In this document: in pieces, positions 34,091-46,800 of the stretch | Layout of the letters: each line of letters opens with the position of its first letter | Position numbering within the stretch: position 1 is the stretch's first letter | Assembly (NCBI RefSeq): GCF_023101765.2 | Contig: NC_064215.1 | Span: forward strand, 2,046,001 to 2,110,000 | Length of the DNA stretch: 64,000 bases | Origin: Spodoptera frugiperda | Lineage: Eukaryota; Arthropoda; Insecta; Lepidoptera; Noctuidae | Reading direction: 5' to 3' | The notes under the pieces: model-generated | Told to the model about the DNA's origin: nothing | Database searches by the model: none | The model's input: the letters and a program-made list of their open reading frames with translations, nothing else | Made by a program: the position numbers and the translations under genes

Positions 34091-35371
34091 ACCATTGTGT
34101 AATCAAACTCCACTTGCACACTGCTTCCCGCGACAACGCGGGCCTTAAACATTAACTTATTATTATAGTACATTAAATATTTATGACTTTATTGTAAATA
34201 AGAAATAATATTGTACTTAATTTTATAGTTCTCAAGGATCGATGACGTCACTTCTTCCATTTAAACTTTAATTGTATTTAAAAATAACACTCAATTTTTA
34301 TCTAAAGAGGTTTTGTTCTTCACGATTATGAGGGCCATGTTGGATTTTCATTACTTTTTCCGTGTCACAGATGTCGCTAGTGTGACTTGTAAATTCGAAG
34401 TTCTGAGTGATAGGGCATAGAAATTTTTTGTAATTTTTCTAACCACGAGTTTCTCCAACTGGTAATAAATGTATACGTGGCGTGCCCTACTCAAATTCAG
34501 ACGATTTTTGAATGAAAATTCCACAAGGCAATCATACTCGTACCTCGCCTAGGTGTATGTATTTTTTTAATCTGATATTAGACTCCATCGATCCTTCTTA
34601 GCTTGTTGTAGCAAGCTAGTAAAAGCATTTGTAGAATTAATCAGAAATTGTCAGTAGGTGATTAGATGTGATAGGTAATTTGCTATTGTACACTTGCAAT
34701 ACAATAAGAAGCTGTGTTTGTATATAAACGTAACTCTTTCTAATTACTAACTTGGAAGTGACTGAAAAATGAAAATTGTAGAAGAATGTTAGTTAGTAAG
34801 GGACTCGTTCCTGCTTGCGGCCAGGCAAGTTGATGGAATACCCGCTTAGTATATAGCTCACAATGACATAGCGTGAGGATTAATATAGAGTTACAAATTC
34901 TTAGTTTCATGGCATCTATGTACATAATTTTAAATGTGGAATGTATTGTGTTGCAAGTGCAAAATAACCCTAATGTATCTCATTAAGTTGATGTAAAATG
35001 ACTTGTCTACGATATTGAAAAGACTTTCATTTTTATTATTTACTTTTTTATTGTTTATGGTAGGTGCAAATATAGCGTAGGCGTTTGGTAGTGATATTGG
35101 CTGGTCAAAAGATTGAATACACAAATAAAGTATACAATATTTGCATTTACCATGTAAAAGATAAAATCGGCGTTGTAAATAAAAAAAAAGAATTTTATTT
35201 TTTGTTATTGATTGTACTTCTTTATTTTTGTGTTGAGACGAGACGACGTATTTCCGTTAATATAATTATAAACAAATAATAAAGATTTTTCTGATAAATC
35301 TTACAGGTTGTTTTATTTTTGTTGTTGAAGACTGCTGGGCAAAGTCTAAATCCCGCATGACTGTAAATCCG

Positions 35372-35522
35372 TTTTTTTGTGGGTGGAAAATCATCCAATG
35401 ACTTCACGCTTATGCTAGCCAAGAGGGATTGTGTCAGACTCTTACTGACGACAAACCACCCCGTTCCTACTCCCGGTTTACGAGCCGAAACCGCAATAAC
35501 CCACTAGGCAGGCCGCAAATCC
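35372..35522 (+). repeat. SINE-like family C copy
   Basis: GGTGGAAAATCATCCAATGA, GTGTCAGACTCTTACTGACG, CACCCCGTTCCTACTCCCGG and CCCACTAGGCAGGCCGCAAA. Confidence 0.75.
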
Positions 35523-35827
35523 GGGTTAGGGTCACTACTTTACTTTAGTGCAACTGCAAAGTTAACTCATAAGAGAATTAATCTGAACTGACGGTATTGC
35601 TTTAGACACTGATTAGATTTCTTACTTTCCCTTTTATAGTAAAATGTGCCTTATTCTTTCGACGTAAGGTTGGATTTGCTATGTTGATCAAATTCTGTTG
35701 AGAATTATAGATGATTCTATAATATAGCAATCAAAATCTCGTTCTACTGCTGAGAACTAGTATATGTGGTAAAATCTGGCTGTATCTACACACGACTTTG
35801 GGAGATTATAGGCAAGAAGTGAGGAAA

Positions 35828-35978
35828 ACGGTACCCTTAGTACGAGTTTGCTTTACATTGATCGATAACGACATGAGAATGCGTTCGGTGTTCTGATTGA
35901 CCGGCGCGAATTAACCAACCAATCAAAGCGTCGAACGCACTCGTTTCGATCTCGTTAAACTTGCCTTCTCTTAGGTTA
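35828..35978. mobile_element. Palindromic MITE family P, copy 2
   Basis: CCCTTAGTACGAGTTTGCTT, GAGAATGCGTTCGGTGTTCT, CCAACCAATCAAAGCGTCGA and GCACTCGTTTCGATCTCGTT. The right terminus is AACTTGCCTTCTCTTAGG. Confidence 0.75.
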
Positions 35979-36106
35979 TGTGAATTAAAATATCCACAAA
36001 TGAACATAATAAATTAAAATAAAAACAACACTCATTACACATTAAATCTATATTTACACTTTACAATAAATACAAAAGCAATTACAACACTAAAAACTAT
36101 GAAACT

Positions 36107-37080
36107 TCACCATTTCCTCAACAATCCCGCAGTTGAGTCGAAAAGCAGAGGGTTTTTGAACTCTCCCCTCATGTCTAACATATAATGCATCCATCTATTT
36201 TTAATTTTCAGCGGTAATTGTACTTTAGCAATATTCCTTGACTCTTTGCAGCAGACGTTTTCTAAAGGGACAGTCATCATCCTGTTTCTACCGAAAGGTG
36301 TGTATGTGACGAATGTTAACTGCCTTCCACCTTTGTTCAGGATTAGATAGCGAACGGAACGGAGAGTGTACATCCAGATCATGAACAGAGATCCGGCTCC
36401 TGCAAAAACAAATTGTTGTTTGTGAATAAATAAAATAAAATTGTGTTGACAAAGAGGATAGACGGAGGAAAATGATTATGTATTTATTTATTGTTAAAAT
36501 TGGTGAGTAAGTATGAAAAGAAAGAGAAAGAGGACTATAACGAAGTTAGTCAATGTATTATATAATCTAATTAGGAAAAGACATCTAGCAGTAGGTATAT
36601 GTTTAAAACAATTTTAAAACCAAAAAATATTTTCCATTTATTTTGTACATTATTTTATCAAGCAAAATATTTCATCTATTACTACACAAACTTACCAACA
36701 ACTATAGAGACGGTACCGAGAGTGTTCCTGTACTTATTCTCTCCAAGATTTATCCTTCTAAACCAAGGAGTATCTTCTGTTATAGTAGATTTGTCGACCG
36801 GCGCATCACGCAGTGTCGAGAATGAAAATAAACCCAAATACGACCAAAACATATACTGGACTACTGCAAATATATTCATGTACATGAAAAACTTCGGATT
36901 CTCATACTTAAACAGAATAACATCTTTAATAACGTTAGTATTCACGTCGTGAATTGTTTTGGTTGCTACACCGCTGTAAGTTGCACTTTTTGTATTATTT
37001 ATACAAGTTTTATAGTTTGTAAAGAGTCTAGAGGCAGCTGCTCGCCTTAGCACAGTTGAAGCGTACGATAATAGAGACAT
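36107..37080 (-). CDS. TMEM223: Transmembrane protein 223 homologue, mitochondrial
   Basis: Two exons on the minus strand: 37080-36696 (ATG, 128 codons plus one base, donor GTAAG) and 36399-36107 (acceptor TGCAG, TAA-type stop). The joined frame is 225 residues. The N terminus is basic and lacks acidic residues (SLLSYASTVLRRAAASRLF), as in a mitochondrial targeting sequence. The block DVILFKYENPKFFMYMNIF begins the first membrane helix, and a second helix spans the splice (SIVVGAGSLFMIWMYTL). The C-terminal half has the family blocks LRSVRYLILNKGGRQLTFVT, TPFGRN, VPLENV, LPLKIKNRW and LLFDSTAGLLRKW, which match vertebrate TMEM223 closely in order and spacing. Human TMEM223 is an inner-membrane protein linked to cytochrome c oxidase assembly. 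The gene is divergent from Top2. No canonical AATAAA was seen just after the stop. Confidence 0.93.
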
Positions 37081-37856
37081 TTTATTATGTTTTAAGGTAA
37101 CTTATTTCTAAAGAAAATCAAAATAAGATTTTATAACCTAAAATAATAACTGACATTGCGAGATTACGACAGAAGAGACAGATGGAAATAAATGTCACTT
37201 TGTCCATAATATTACTAGATGTCCAACATTGGCTATGCGGTTTTTGCGCTAATACTTATACAATGGTTTGTGATCAATGATATTATAAAATAAAAAGAGG
37301 AGAAATCCTTATAATATCATTGTTTGTTATAATACTTTCTTACTACTTTTAATAGAAATAGTTTATTTTCCTGCTAGTTGGCAAGAAAGACATTTTACAC
37401 TAATAAATTGTTACAAACAAATAATTTTTTAACTGTCCTACTCTAGTACCTCATGCTATTATATCTAGAATAATTTTCAAATGGTCATTGAGATCAGGTC
37501 ATTAAATTTTATGATCATTAAATGTAATTAATTACAATAAAACCATCTAAGATCTAATACAGTTTGAACAAGAATTCTTTGCTATGCTTGGTGGTTCGTC
37601 TTAATTTTCCTTTTTCAGCCATGGTCTAGATACGTCATAGACAATGTCGAATCAACAATTTAAAAAAGAATAATAAATTGTCTATTAGTATTCTTGGCGT
37701 CTTCGTTGTTAGATTGCGGTTGTAAAATTGCAAAATAAAACTTAGATAAAATGTTATTTTCTACAGGCGAACATCATTAGTGCTCATTTTGTTCTGGTAG
37801 CAAAACAAACGCTATTTCGCGTTGATCGCACGCGTTTTATTAGCACCTCTAACAAG
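37081..37856. promoter_or_regulatory. Divergent TMEM223/Top2 promoter interval
   Basis: The two start codons are 776 bp apart and face away from each other, so both promoters must lie here. TTTCGCG at 37815-37821, about 35 bp before the Top2 ATG, resembles the core of an E2F site, which would suit a gene needed in dividing cells. No TATA box was seen. The rest of the interval is AT-rich and has no recognised repeat. Confidence 0.5.
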
Positions 37857-40800
37857 ATGGCTGATATAAAGGTAAGCGATGCATTTGGCGGCATTTTAAT
37901 TGGTAACGGCCGAATTTGTTTTAATATTTGAGGCTTTAGTATTCGTTATTCAGTTTGTTATTGATGCATATATTGTTATGAGTTATGAACATAGAAATGT
38001 ACATTTTTGTGTACATAGAATTTTAATTCTGTCTAAGATACAACATAAATGAAAATAATAAAACATGTTTGGTATCATTGTCATGTCCTAACAGCTGCAT
38101 TTCATGTTTTGACCTTGTTCTTGGAATTCTGCATTATTTTCCGTGTACTGAACGATTTAAATTTGCATTTGAACCTGGATTTAGTTGCTTAAATGACATG
38201 TTTTTGGAACTAGAACTACCCTCATTGCAGAGGGTCCAACTGTTTTTTTTGAATAATTTTGAAATTAACTGATCATTTTATTTATAACATAGTTATCATA
38301 CACCTGTTTTTCAGCTATAATGTATAAAATTATTTGATTATCTCTACATATCAACCTTCAATAAAACTTTTAAGTCCCATTATACCATGAATGAGGGCTT
38401 GCTGAAGAAATGCCAATTAAAGCCTTCTTGCTATGACCAAAAAGTTTATGCCTTATCCATAAATATATCTAATTCATTCATTTGTTAATAATTTTGTAAT
38501 TTTCTAATTCCAGGCTATGTTCAACAAAATGAATAGTGCGGCGCAGAATGGGTCCGCTGAAGCGGCCCCGGCGCCCGCAGCTCCTGCTAAGGGTAAAGGT
38601 ACAATAGAAAAGATTTATCAAAAGAAAACACAATTGGAACACATTCTGCTACGTCCCGACACTTATATTGGGTCTGTTGAACGGACCACGGAGTTGATGT
38701 GGGTCTTTGACAAGTCCAAAGAATGCATGGTGCAAAGAGAACTGAACTTTGTGCCTGGTAAGTACAAGAACTATAATACTTTTATCCCTTCTATCTTAGT
38801 CATTGATTGCACCATCTAATGAAACACATTTTTACAGGTTTATACAAAATTTATGACGAAATCTTAGTAAATGCAGCTGACAACAAACAAAGGGACCCCA
38901 AAATGGATGTAATCAAAATTGACATCAACCAGGAACAGAATGTTATATCAGTTTACAATAATGGATGTGGTATCCCTGTGGTTATGCATAAAGAAGAGAA
39001 AATGTTTGTACCAACTATGATCTTTGGACATTTACTGACCTCCTCAAACTACAATGATGAAGAGGAAAAGGTTACAGGAGGCAGAAACGGATATGGTGCC
39101 AAACTTTGTAACATTTTCTCAACTAAGTTCACAGTAGAAACTGCATCTAAACAGTACAAGAAACATTTCAAACAGACATGGGGATCTAACATGACAAAAG
39201 CTTCCGAGCCTAAGGTCAAGGAGGCAGGCAAAGATGACGACTTCACTAAAGTAATATTCAGCCCTGATTTAGCAAAGTTTAAGATGGAAAAGTTAGAAGA
39301 TGATATTGTTGCTTTGATGTCCCGCCGAGCTTACGACATCGCCATGTCTACACAAGGCGTTAAGGTGTACCTTAATGGAGAAAGGTTAAAGATTAATAAG
39401 TTCAAAGACTATGTAGATTTATACATAAAAGGCAAGGAAGATGAAAATGGACAACCTTTGAAGGTAGTTTACGAGAAAGTGAATGATCGTTGGGAACTTG
39501 CATTGACACTCTCTGACAAGGGCTTCCAACAAGTATCATTTGTGAACTCTATAGCTACCACTAAGGGCGGGAAACATGTTGATACAGTTTCCGATAGTAT
39601 AGTTAAGAATGTTCTAGAAATAATTAAGAAGAAGAATAAGGGTGGTGTAAATATTAAACCTGTGCAAGTTAAGAATCACATGTGGGTGTTCATTAACTGC
39701 CTCATCGTCAACCCAACCTTTGATTCACAAACTAAAGAGTACATGACACTTCAAGCAAAGAGTTTTGGTTCGAAATGTAATTATTCAGAGAAATTCATAA
39801 CAGCAGTTTCAAAATCTGGTCTAGTGGAGTCTGTACTTACTTGGGCCAAGTTCAAGGCCCAGACTGAGTTAGTGAAAGCATCTGGTAAGAAACAGAGCAA
39901 ACTGAAAGGTATACCAAAACTGGAGGACGCTAACGACGCTGGTACTAAGAACGCGCATCTGTGTACTTTAATCCTCACTGAGGGAGACTCAGCTAAATCT
40001 TTGGCTGTGTCAGGACTCGGTGTTGTCGGGCGAGATCACTACGGCGTCTTCCCACTGAAGGGTAAACCTCTCAACGTAAGAGATGCATCACACAAACAAG
40101 TATTAGAAAACGTCGAAATTAACAACTTGATCAAAATCCTCGGACTCCAGTACAAAAAGAAGTACAACTCTGTAGATGATCTAAAATCACTGAGATACGG
40201 TAAAGTGATGATCATGGCTGATCAGGATCAGGACGGATCTCACATTAAAGGTTTGATCATCAACTTCATACATCACAATTGGCCAGAACTATTGAAGCTG
40301 CCGTTCCTAGAGGAATTTATTACGCCTATCGTAAAAGCTACGAAGAAGGATAAGGAGATATCGTTTTACTCATTACCCGAGTTTGAAGAATGGAAGAACA
40401 ATACAGAGAACCATCACACATACAATATAAAGTACTACAAGGGTTTGGGTACATCCACATCCAAAGAGGCTAAAGAATACTTCCAGAATATGGAAAGGCA
40501 CAGGATTAAGTTCAAGTATGCTGGTCCCACAGATGACCACCATATTGAGTTGGCATTTTCAAAGAAAGGTGCTGACCAGCGTAAGGAGTGGCTGACAAGT
40601 CACATGGACGAAGTGAAACGAAGGAAGGAAATAGGTCTTCCGGAGAGATATTTATATGCTAAGGATACTAAAGCTGTCACATACTCAGATTTCGTTAATT
40701 TGGAGCTGGTTCTCTTCTCTAATGGAGATAACGTAAGGTGGGTAGTATTTGTATACTTATCTTTTAACAGCCCATTATAGTCTATTGCTGGACTACGGGA

Positions 40801-43800
40801 CTCCTCTACAGAAGAGAACTTTGTATAATCTTGTTACTTAGCAGTTCTAAGACAATAACTATTTAATTTTGTATTCTTTCAGGTCAATACCATCTATGAT
40901 TGATGGATTAAAGCCTGGCCAGCGTAAGGTGATCTTCACGTGCATCAAACGTAACGATAAGCGAGAGGTCAAAGTGGCTCAATTGGCTGGTTCCGTTGCA
41001 GAACACTCTGCTTACCATCATGGTTAGTATGTTTTTAACAAACCTTTACTTACATATTCAATTTTCAAAGCTCATAAAAAGATTAATGAAGTTCATGAAG
41101 TATGAACTGTATAAAAGTCTGTGATAAAGTTTGAATTCCCAGAAAAAATAATATGGGAATCATGCTCATTACACATGAATGGATTAATTAGATTTGATGT
41201 GATTATCACAACCTAACAGCAAATCAACGTAATACCTCAACCTCCAAAAGGCTGGTAATGCACTTGTAACTGGTATGGTAATATGCGTGTTGCGGATTCT
41301 ATTCGCCATCTATCTACTCCATAAAAATTGCATTTAAAAGTGGATAATTTATTTTTTTTTGTTGTTTATCCTTCCTTAGTTAGTTTTAGTTTCTCATCCA
41401 GATGTCTAAAACGAATCTTCACTTTACAGGTGAACAGTCTCTAGCGATGACTATAGTGAATTTGGCGCAAAACTACGTGGGGTCAAACAATATCAATCTG
41501 CTGGAGCCGCGCGGTCAGTTCGGTACTCGGCTCTGCGGCGGCAAGGACTCTGCTAGCCCCCGTTACATCTTCACGCTCATGTCGCCACTAACGAGGCTTG
41601 TCTTCCACCCACATGATGACCCGTTACTTGTTGTAAGTAGATAAAATTGTTTTAATTAATGTGTGTATTTATGTATGCTGTCTCAAAAATTGCTAAAGAA
41701 TACTTGAGGAAATATGAACATCAGAATGAATGCTTCTATACAGTCTTACACTCTTGGTAACACAGGAATATGCTGTGTTATAGTTAGCCTCTAAGTTTCA
41801 AATTATACTAACAAGATGGAAAATAATTTGTACTATCTGAATATGATTTCCAGTGATGGTTTGTGCTTAAACTGACTCATAAAAACCTCTAAATCTTATT
41901 GAATAAATATTTTGATAAGTTGTTTAACAATAAAATCCATTTTCCAGCACGAATTCGAAGATAACCAAAAGATTGAGCCGGTCCAGTACATCCCAATCAT
42001 TCCTATGGTGCTGGTGAACGGCGCCGAAGGTATCGGCACTGGCTGGTCCACCAAGATACCTAACTACAACCCCAGGGATATTGTGGAGAATATCAGGTAG
42101 GCATTGAAATCGCAACAAGTTTAAAGATTTTATTGTAAGCATTTCCAAAAACATGAGTAACTATAAACACGGCGAACTCTGTTTCGCCATCAAAGATTTT
42201 TCCTGTTTTCCTGGTTTTCTCTTGAATTTTTCCTGAATTTTCTTTGCTATAAACCTTTCCAACAAAACAAACTCCGAGATCTATCCAACGAATGCCGAGC
42301 CATGCAAATCGGTTCGTGCGTCCTGGAGTTATAGCATCAGGAAGGAAATCTTGACTTATTTTTATACATACGTAAGTAATTAAAACTTCTTACAAATTAT
42401 GTTTAAACTAACTTTACCATGTATTACTTTCACAGACGAATGTTAGACGGTGAGGAACCAAAACCGATGCATCCCTGGTACAAGAACTTCCGTGGCACAA
42501 TTGAAGGCTTCGGCGATAAATACGTCATATCTGGTGAAGCCGCCATATTGCCTGGCGAAAAGATCGAGATCACTGAGCTCCCTGTCGGTACCTGGACTCA
42601 GAATTATAAGGAGAATGTCTTGGAACCCCTGCTGGGGTCAGATAAAGTGAAGCCCATGATATCTGAATATAGGGTAAGTTGACAATGCCTTTATTAAGTC
42701 AAAGAACTGGTGACCTATGAGTAGATGTGTTCTGGAGTGGAGACCTCATCCAAGGCAAGTATTAAGTTAGGGTCCTCCAGCTATGCTGGCAATGGTTGGA
42801 TGTTAAGGGCTGAAGATCGAGGCCAGTGGTGTGCCATTGAGAAAGACTTTGATGAGAAATAGCACTCCTTTTCTCACTCACATTTGTGATATGTTCACCA
42901 GAAAGATTTGAATGATAATTTCTTAATAATTTCATCAAAGATTTCGGACAATATCAAAGTTTTTAATATTAATATCTCCTATATTTCAGGAATACAACAC
43001 AGACACTACAGTTAGGTTCGTGGTGAGTCTCCTGCCCGGCAAGTTGGCGGAGGTAGAGGCGGAGGGAGTGCACAAAGTATTCAAGTTGCAGACCACCATC
43101 TCACTCACCTGCATGAATGCTTTCGATCACAACAGTTGTCTTAAGAAGTAAGTATTGATAGTAGTTTAGTGTTAAAACATTTTAGAGTTAAGTAATTTAT
43201 GATATTAACAAGTAACAATGTCAGTCTGGTTCTCTTTAACTTTTTAATTGTTTCGCACGTCGAATAAAACATCGACGCGAAACTACGCTTGCGATGTTTT
43301 TCGTCGTGTGGGAGAGTTTACCTGGAGCTCAATTACCCCCCAATCCTCAAATTCTTAGATCGCAAAAGTTTAGCAATGCACTTGTAATGCCTCTGATGGG
43401 TGGTCTATGCAGATTGCTACCATCTGTGATCCAGTAGAAGTGTGTAGAAGTCCTTGGTGACACGATACCATAACAATGTAATATGAATTCAGCCATTTGG
43501 CTTGTCCTATTTATAAAATATAGTAATTATGACCATAATGCTGTACAACATATTTCTAACAAAACATATTTGTCTAGGTACGACAAAGTAGAAGAAATAC
43601 TCCGTGATTTCTACGAACTAAGGCTTCGGTACTACGCTCGTCGTAAGGAGTACAGAGAAGGGCAGTTACAGGCGGAAGCCGATAAACTATCCAACCAGGC
43701 GCGGTTCATCCTGGAGAAGTGTGATAAAGGACTCGTGGTAGAGAACAAGAAGAGAAAAGTCATGGTTGAAGAACTTATTAAACGAGGTAAGTTAAGTATA

Positions 43801-46800
43801 CATAAGAAAGATAGTACATAATGTTTTGAAAACTCTTAATTTACAAAAACTAAGAAAGCTTATCATTTTATGGTGAGTTTTGATAGGGTATCAAAACTCA
43901 TTACATGCAGTCTTTCAATCAATGTTGTTGTGTTATTTGATTTAATCATTGAATCAAATAACACAACAACATTAGGAATATTCACTTCTTAATTCTTAAT
44001 TTTTCTATAGTACTAAGACATCTAAAAACTAGAATCACTATCATAAGGATTTTATAACAGTATTCTTTTACGTCTAAGTATCTATCAATCTTGATTTATT
44101 TGTTACTAATTTCTTTCTATTTCCCAGGCTACGCCGCGGATCCTATTTCGGAATGGAAAAAGCGCGCGAGTAAGATGCAGGGACTCACAGCATTGGAGGA
44201 TGATCCCGTCGAGTCTGAGGATGAGCCAGAACCTGAACAAGAGAAGGGCAAACCTGTTGATCCAGGTAAATTGATATTTGGAATTATAGTGAACAATAAT
44301 GTGTTATCATTTGCCTAGAGACAGACATTATAGGATTATTTGTCTATCTAACTTTCCAACAGCCCTTGACTACTAAGGGCTTACCATATGAGGGTGTAAA
44401 AATGAATCAACAATTGACAGGCATGTTGGAGATCCAGATTACAGTTTATATCAGAATGAGCAGCAGCCTGGTTTTTATCAAAGTGGATTAGTTAAGGCTG
44501 TAATTAATAACTTATCTAAATTCATATTCTGTTGATAAAAAAAAATATTATGTTGAAAGAAACTCTACAAGTAATGTAAAAAAATCAGTATAAATGCTTA
44601 TATATCTAAATTTTAGATTGAGATTGGTTATTGAATTCGGCCATTAGATAGATCAACATACATATTTGTTACAGAGAAAGCATTCCAGAACCTTAAAGAA
44701 GTGAAGAAGTTCAACTACCTGCTGGGCATGTCAATGTGGATGCTGACCAAGGAGAAGAAAGATGAACTCCTCAAGCAGAGAGATCAGAAACTATCCGAAC
44801 TTAACGCCCTCAAGTATGTATTTTCTTCATATTTACTAACATATATTATTATCAAACCTTTTCCTATGATTCAAGAAAATATAGCATTTTGAAATGTAGC
44901 TCAAAAAATTACTCACACTTTAATGTACACCCACTTTTCACCATTTGCGTTATAAGTCCCATGTAATAGGGGGTGAGTCTATTGCCATATACTGGGCACA
45001 ATTCTGGACTCCGTGCTACTACTGAGAATTTTTCGAAAAACCGAAAAAACTCAGTGATACTTTGTTCGGGAATCTAACCCGAGACCTGTTGTCCGGCAGT
45101 CACACTTGCGAACACTTGACCGATGAGGCAGTCTCAACATTACGTGCCATAAACTCTATTTATTCTAGAGTAATTTTCTTTAAATTGCCACTTTCTTACA
45201 TTTCATTTTCTTTGTGCAGAGCAAAAACAGCAGCGATGTTATGGCGTGAAGATTTGGATGAGTTCTTAATAAAATTGGAGGATGTTGAAGAAAAGGAGAG
45301 ACAGGAAGAAATGTCGGTCAACAAAAAGACTACTAAGGCTATTGTGAGTATACCTTAAAACATAATAACACATCTATTTAACTATGTGACGCTTAACAAC
45401 TTTGTCCGTCAAGTAATGCTGCTTATAACTATGAGCCCCCAGTGAGTAGCACGAAACTAGTCGAGAGCATCCTCGAAAAATTACTTCGTAAAGCATTATT
45501 TATTTCATGAGCAGCATTGATCATTTGATATATTTTTTTTGTTATTTCTTAAATATGTACATGAAGAATTATAAATAAATATTATTTTATTATGTTCATG
45601 CTAACCAGATGGAAAGAGTAAAGGTAATATTGCATGTCGCTCCAAGTAAATACGAAAATACAATGCGGGAAATGTTCAGAAGGAGAAATACAGTATTTTT
45701 CTTGTTTTTTAAATTAATATTTAACATTTTGTTATATTATATTCCATGCTAAATAGAAGGAAAAAGCAAAGGTAACATTCACATAATATTCTAATACACT
45801 GTTTTAATTTTTAATGATGAATATGAATATATGAACATTGAACTCTTGAGATAATTTTTGTGATATAAAATCGTAATTCCTATGATGATTGCTAGAATTG
45901 AGTTAATTTTAAATGACTTGATTTGTGTTGGTTTTCATCAATAAACATCTACACTTTGAAACCAACAAAGGGATTTTAAGTTAGACAGTATTTTAAGGGT
46001 AGACATTGAGTTATTGTTTCACATTTGAAAGAGCCTTTTTAATGTGAATTAACTCAATTTCACTTCATTCAAATTCACAGAACGCCAATAAGAAGAACCG
46101 CAAGTCTCTAATGGACATCGCACCATCGGATAATGGCAGGCGAGTGGAGCCCAAGATCTCTGAGGATCTCATCAAGAGGATCCAGGCGGCTGAGAAGGCC
46201 AAGACTAGGAAAGAAATTAAGAAAGAATATGATCCGGTAAGTGTTTAATTATAAGGGTAATATACTGACAAATTACCGTTTTAAGTCAATTCTATGTTCC
46301 TACTAATAATATCTTCTTTTTCAAAGATCAATAATGCATTTGTAACTTCTATGGTGCACAGTGTTATTGTTAGCTTACTTATTAAAAAATATTATAATGT
46401 GGCTACTGACTACTGTATGTTAATAGAATTGTCCCCTAATAAGTAACATTCATAAAATCATAACATATTAGAAGAGGTGTCCTTTTTCGAGGACTTCTTC
46501 AATAGCCAGTGTTCAGCTATTTTACTTCAATTGACATTTCCACAGGATGATCCAACTGGCATCAGTCCAATCAGTGCTGAAAAGAAACCGAAGGCGACTC
46601 GAGTCAAGAAGGAGAAGGCTGAGAAACCTGAAAAGGCTGAGAAACCAGAGAAAGGATCAGCTGATGGCTTGAAACAGAGTAAACTAACATTTAAGAAGGA
46701 ACCTAAGAAGGTATGAACTTTAACTAACTTTAAAGGTATTATGATCTTGTGTCATTGTGATTATAAATGCGACTATTGCATGTAATGTTGAGTTTAGTTC

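Larger units (their letters stand above)
31222..36106. other. RNF144 3' UTR and intergenic DNA
   Basis: AT-rich without coding signal. The RNF144 3' end is uncertain; several AATAAA hexamers occur (for example near 33170 and 33540). Identified elements are two palindromic MITEs, a hAT-like MITE and a family C element; the rest shows nothing I can name. Confidence 0.6.

Noticed and set aside
42450..42650. 66-codon second plus frame inside a Top2 exon
   Set aside because: Out of frame with the conserved Top2 protein; a chance overlap.
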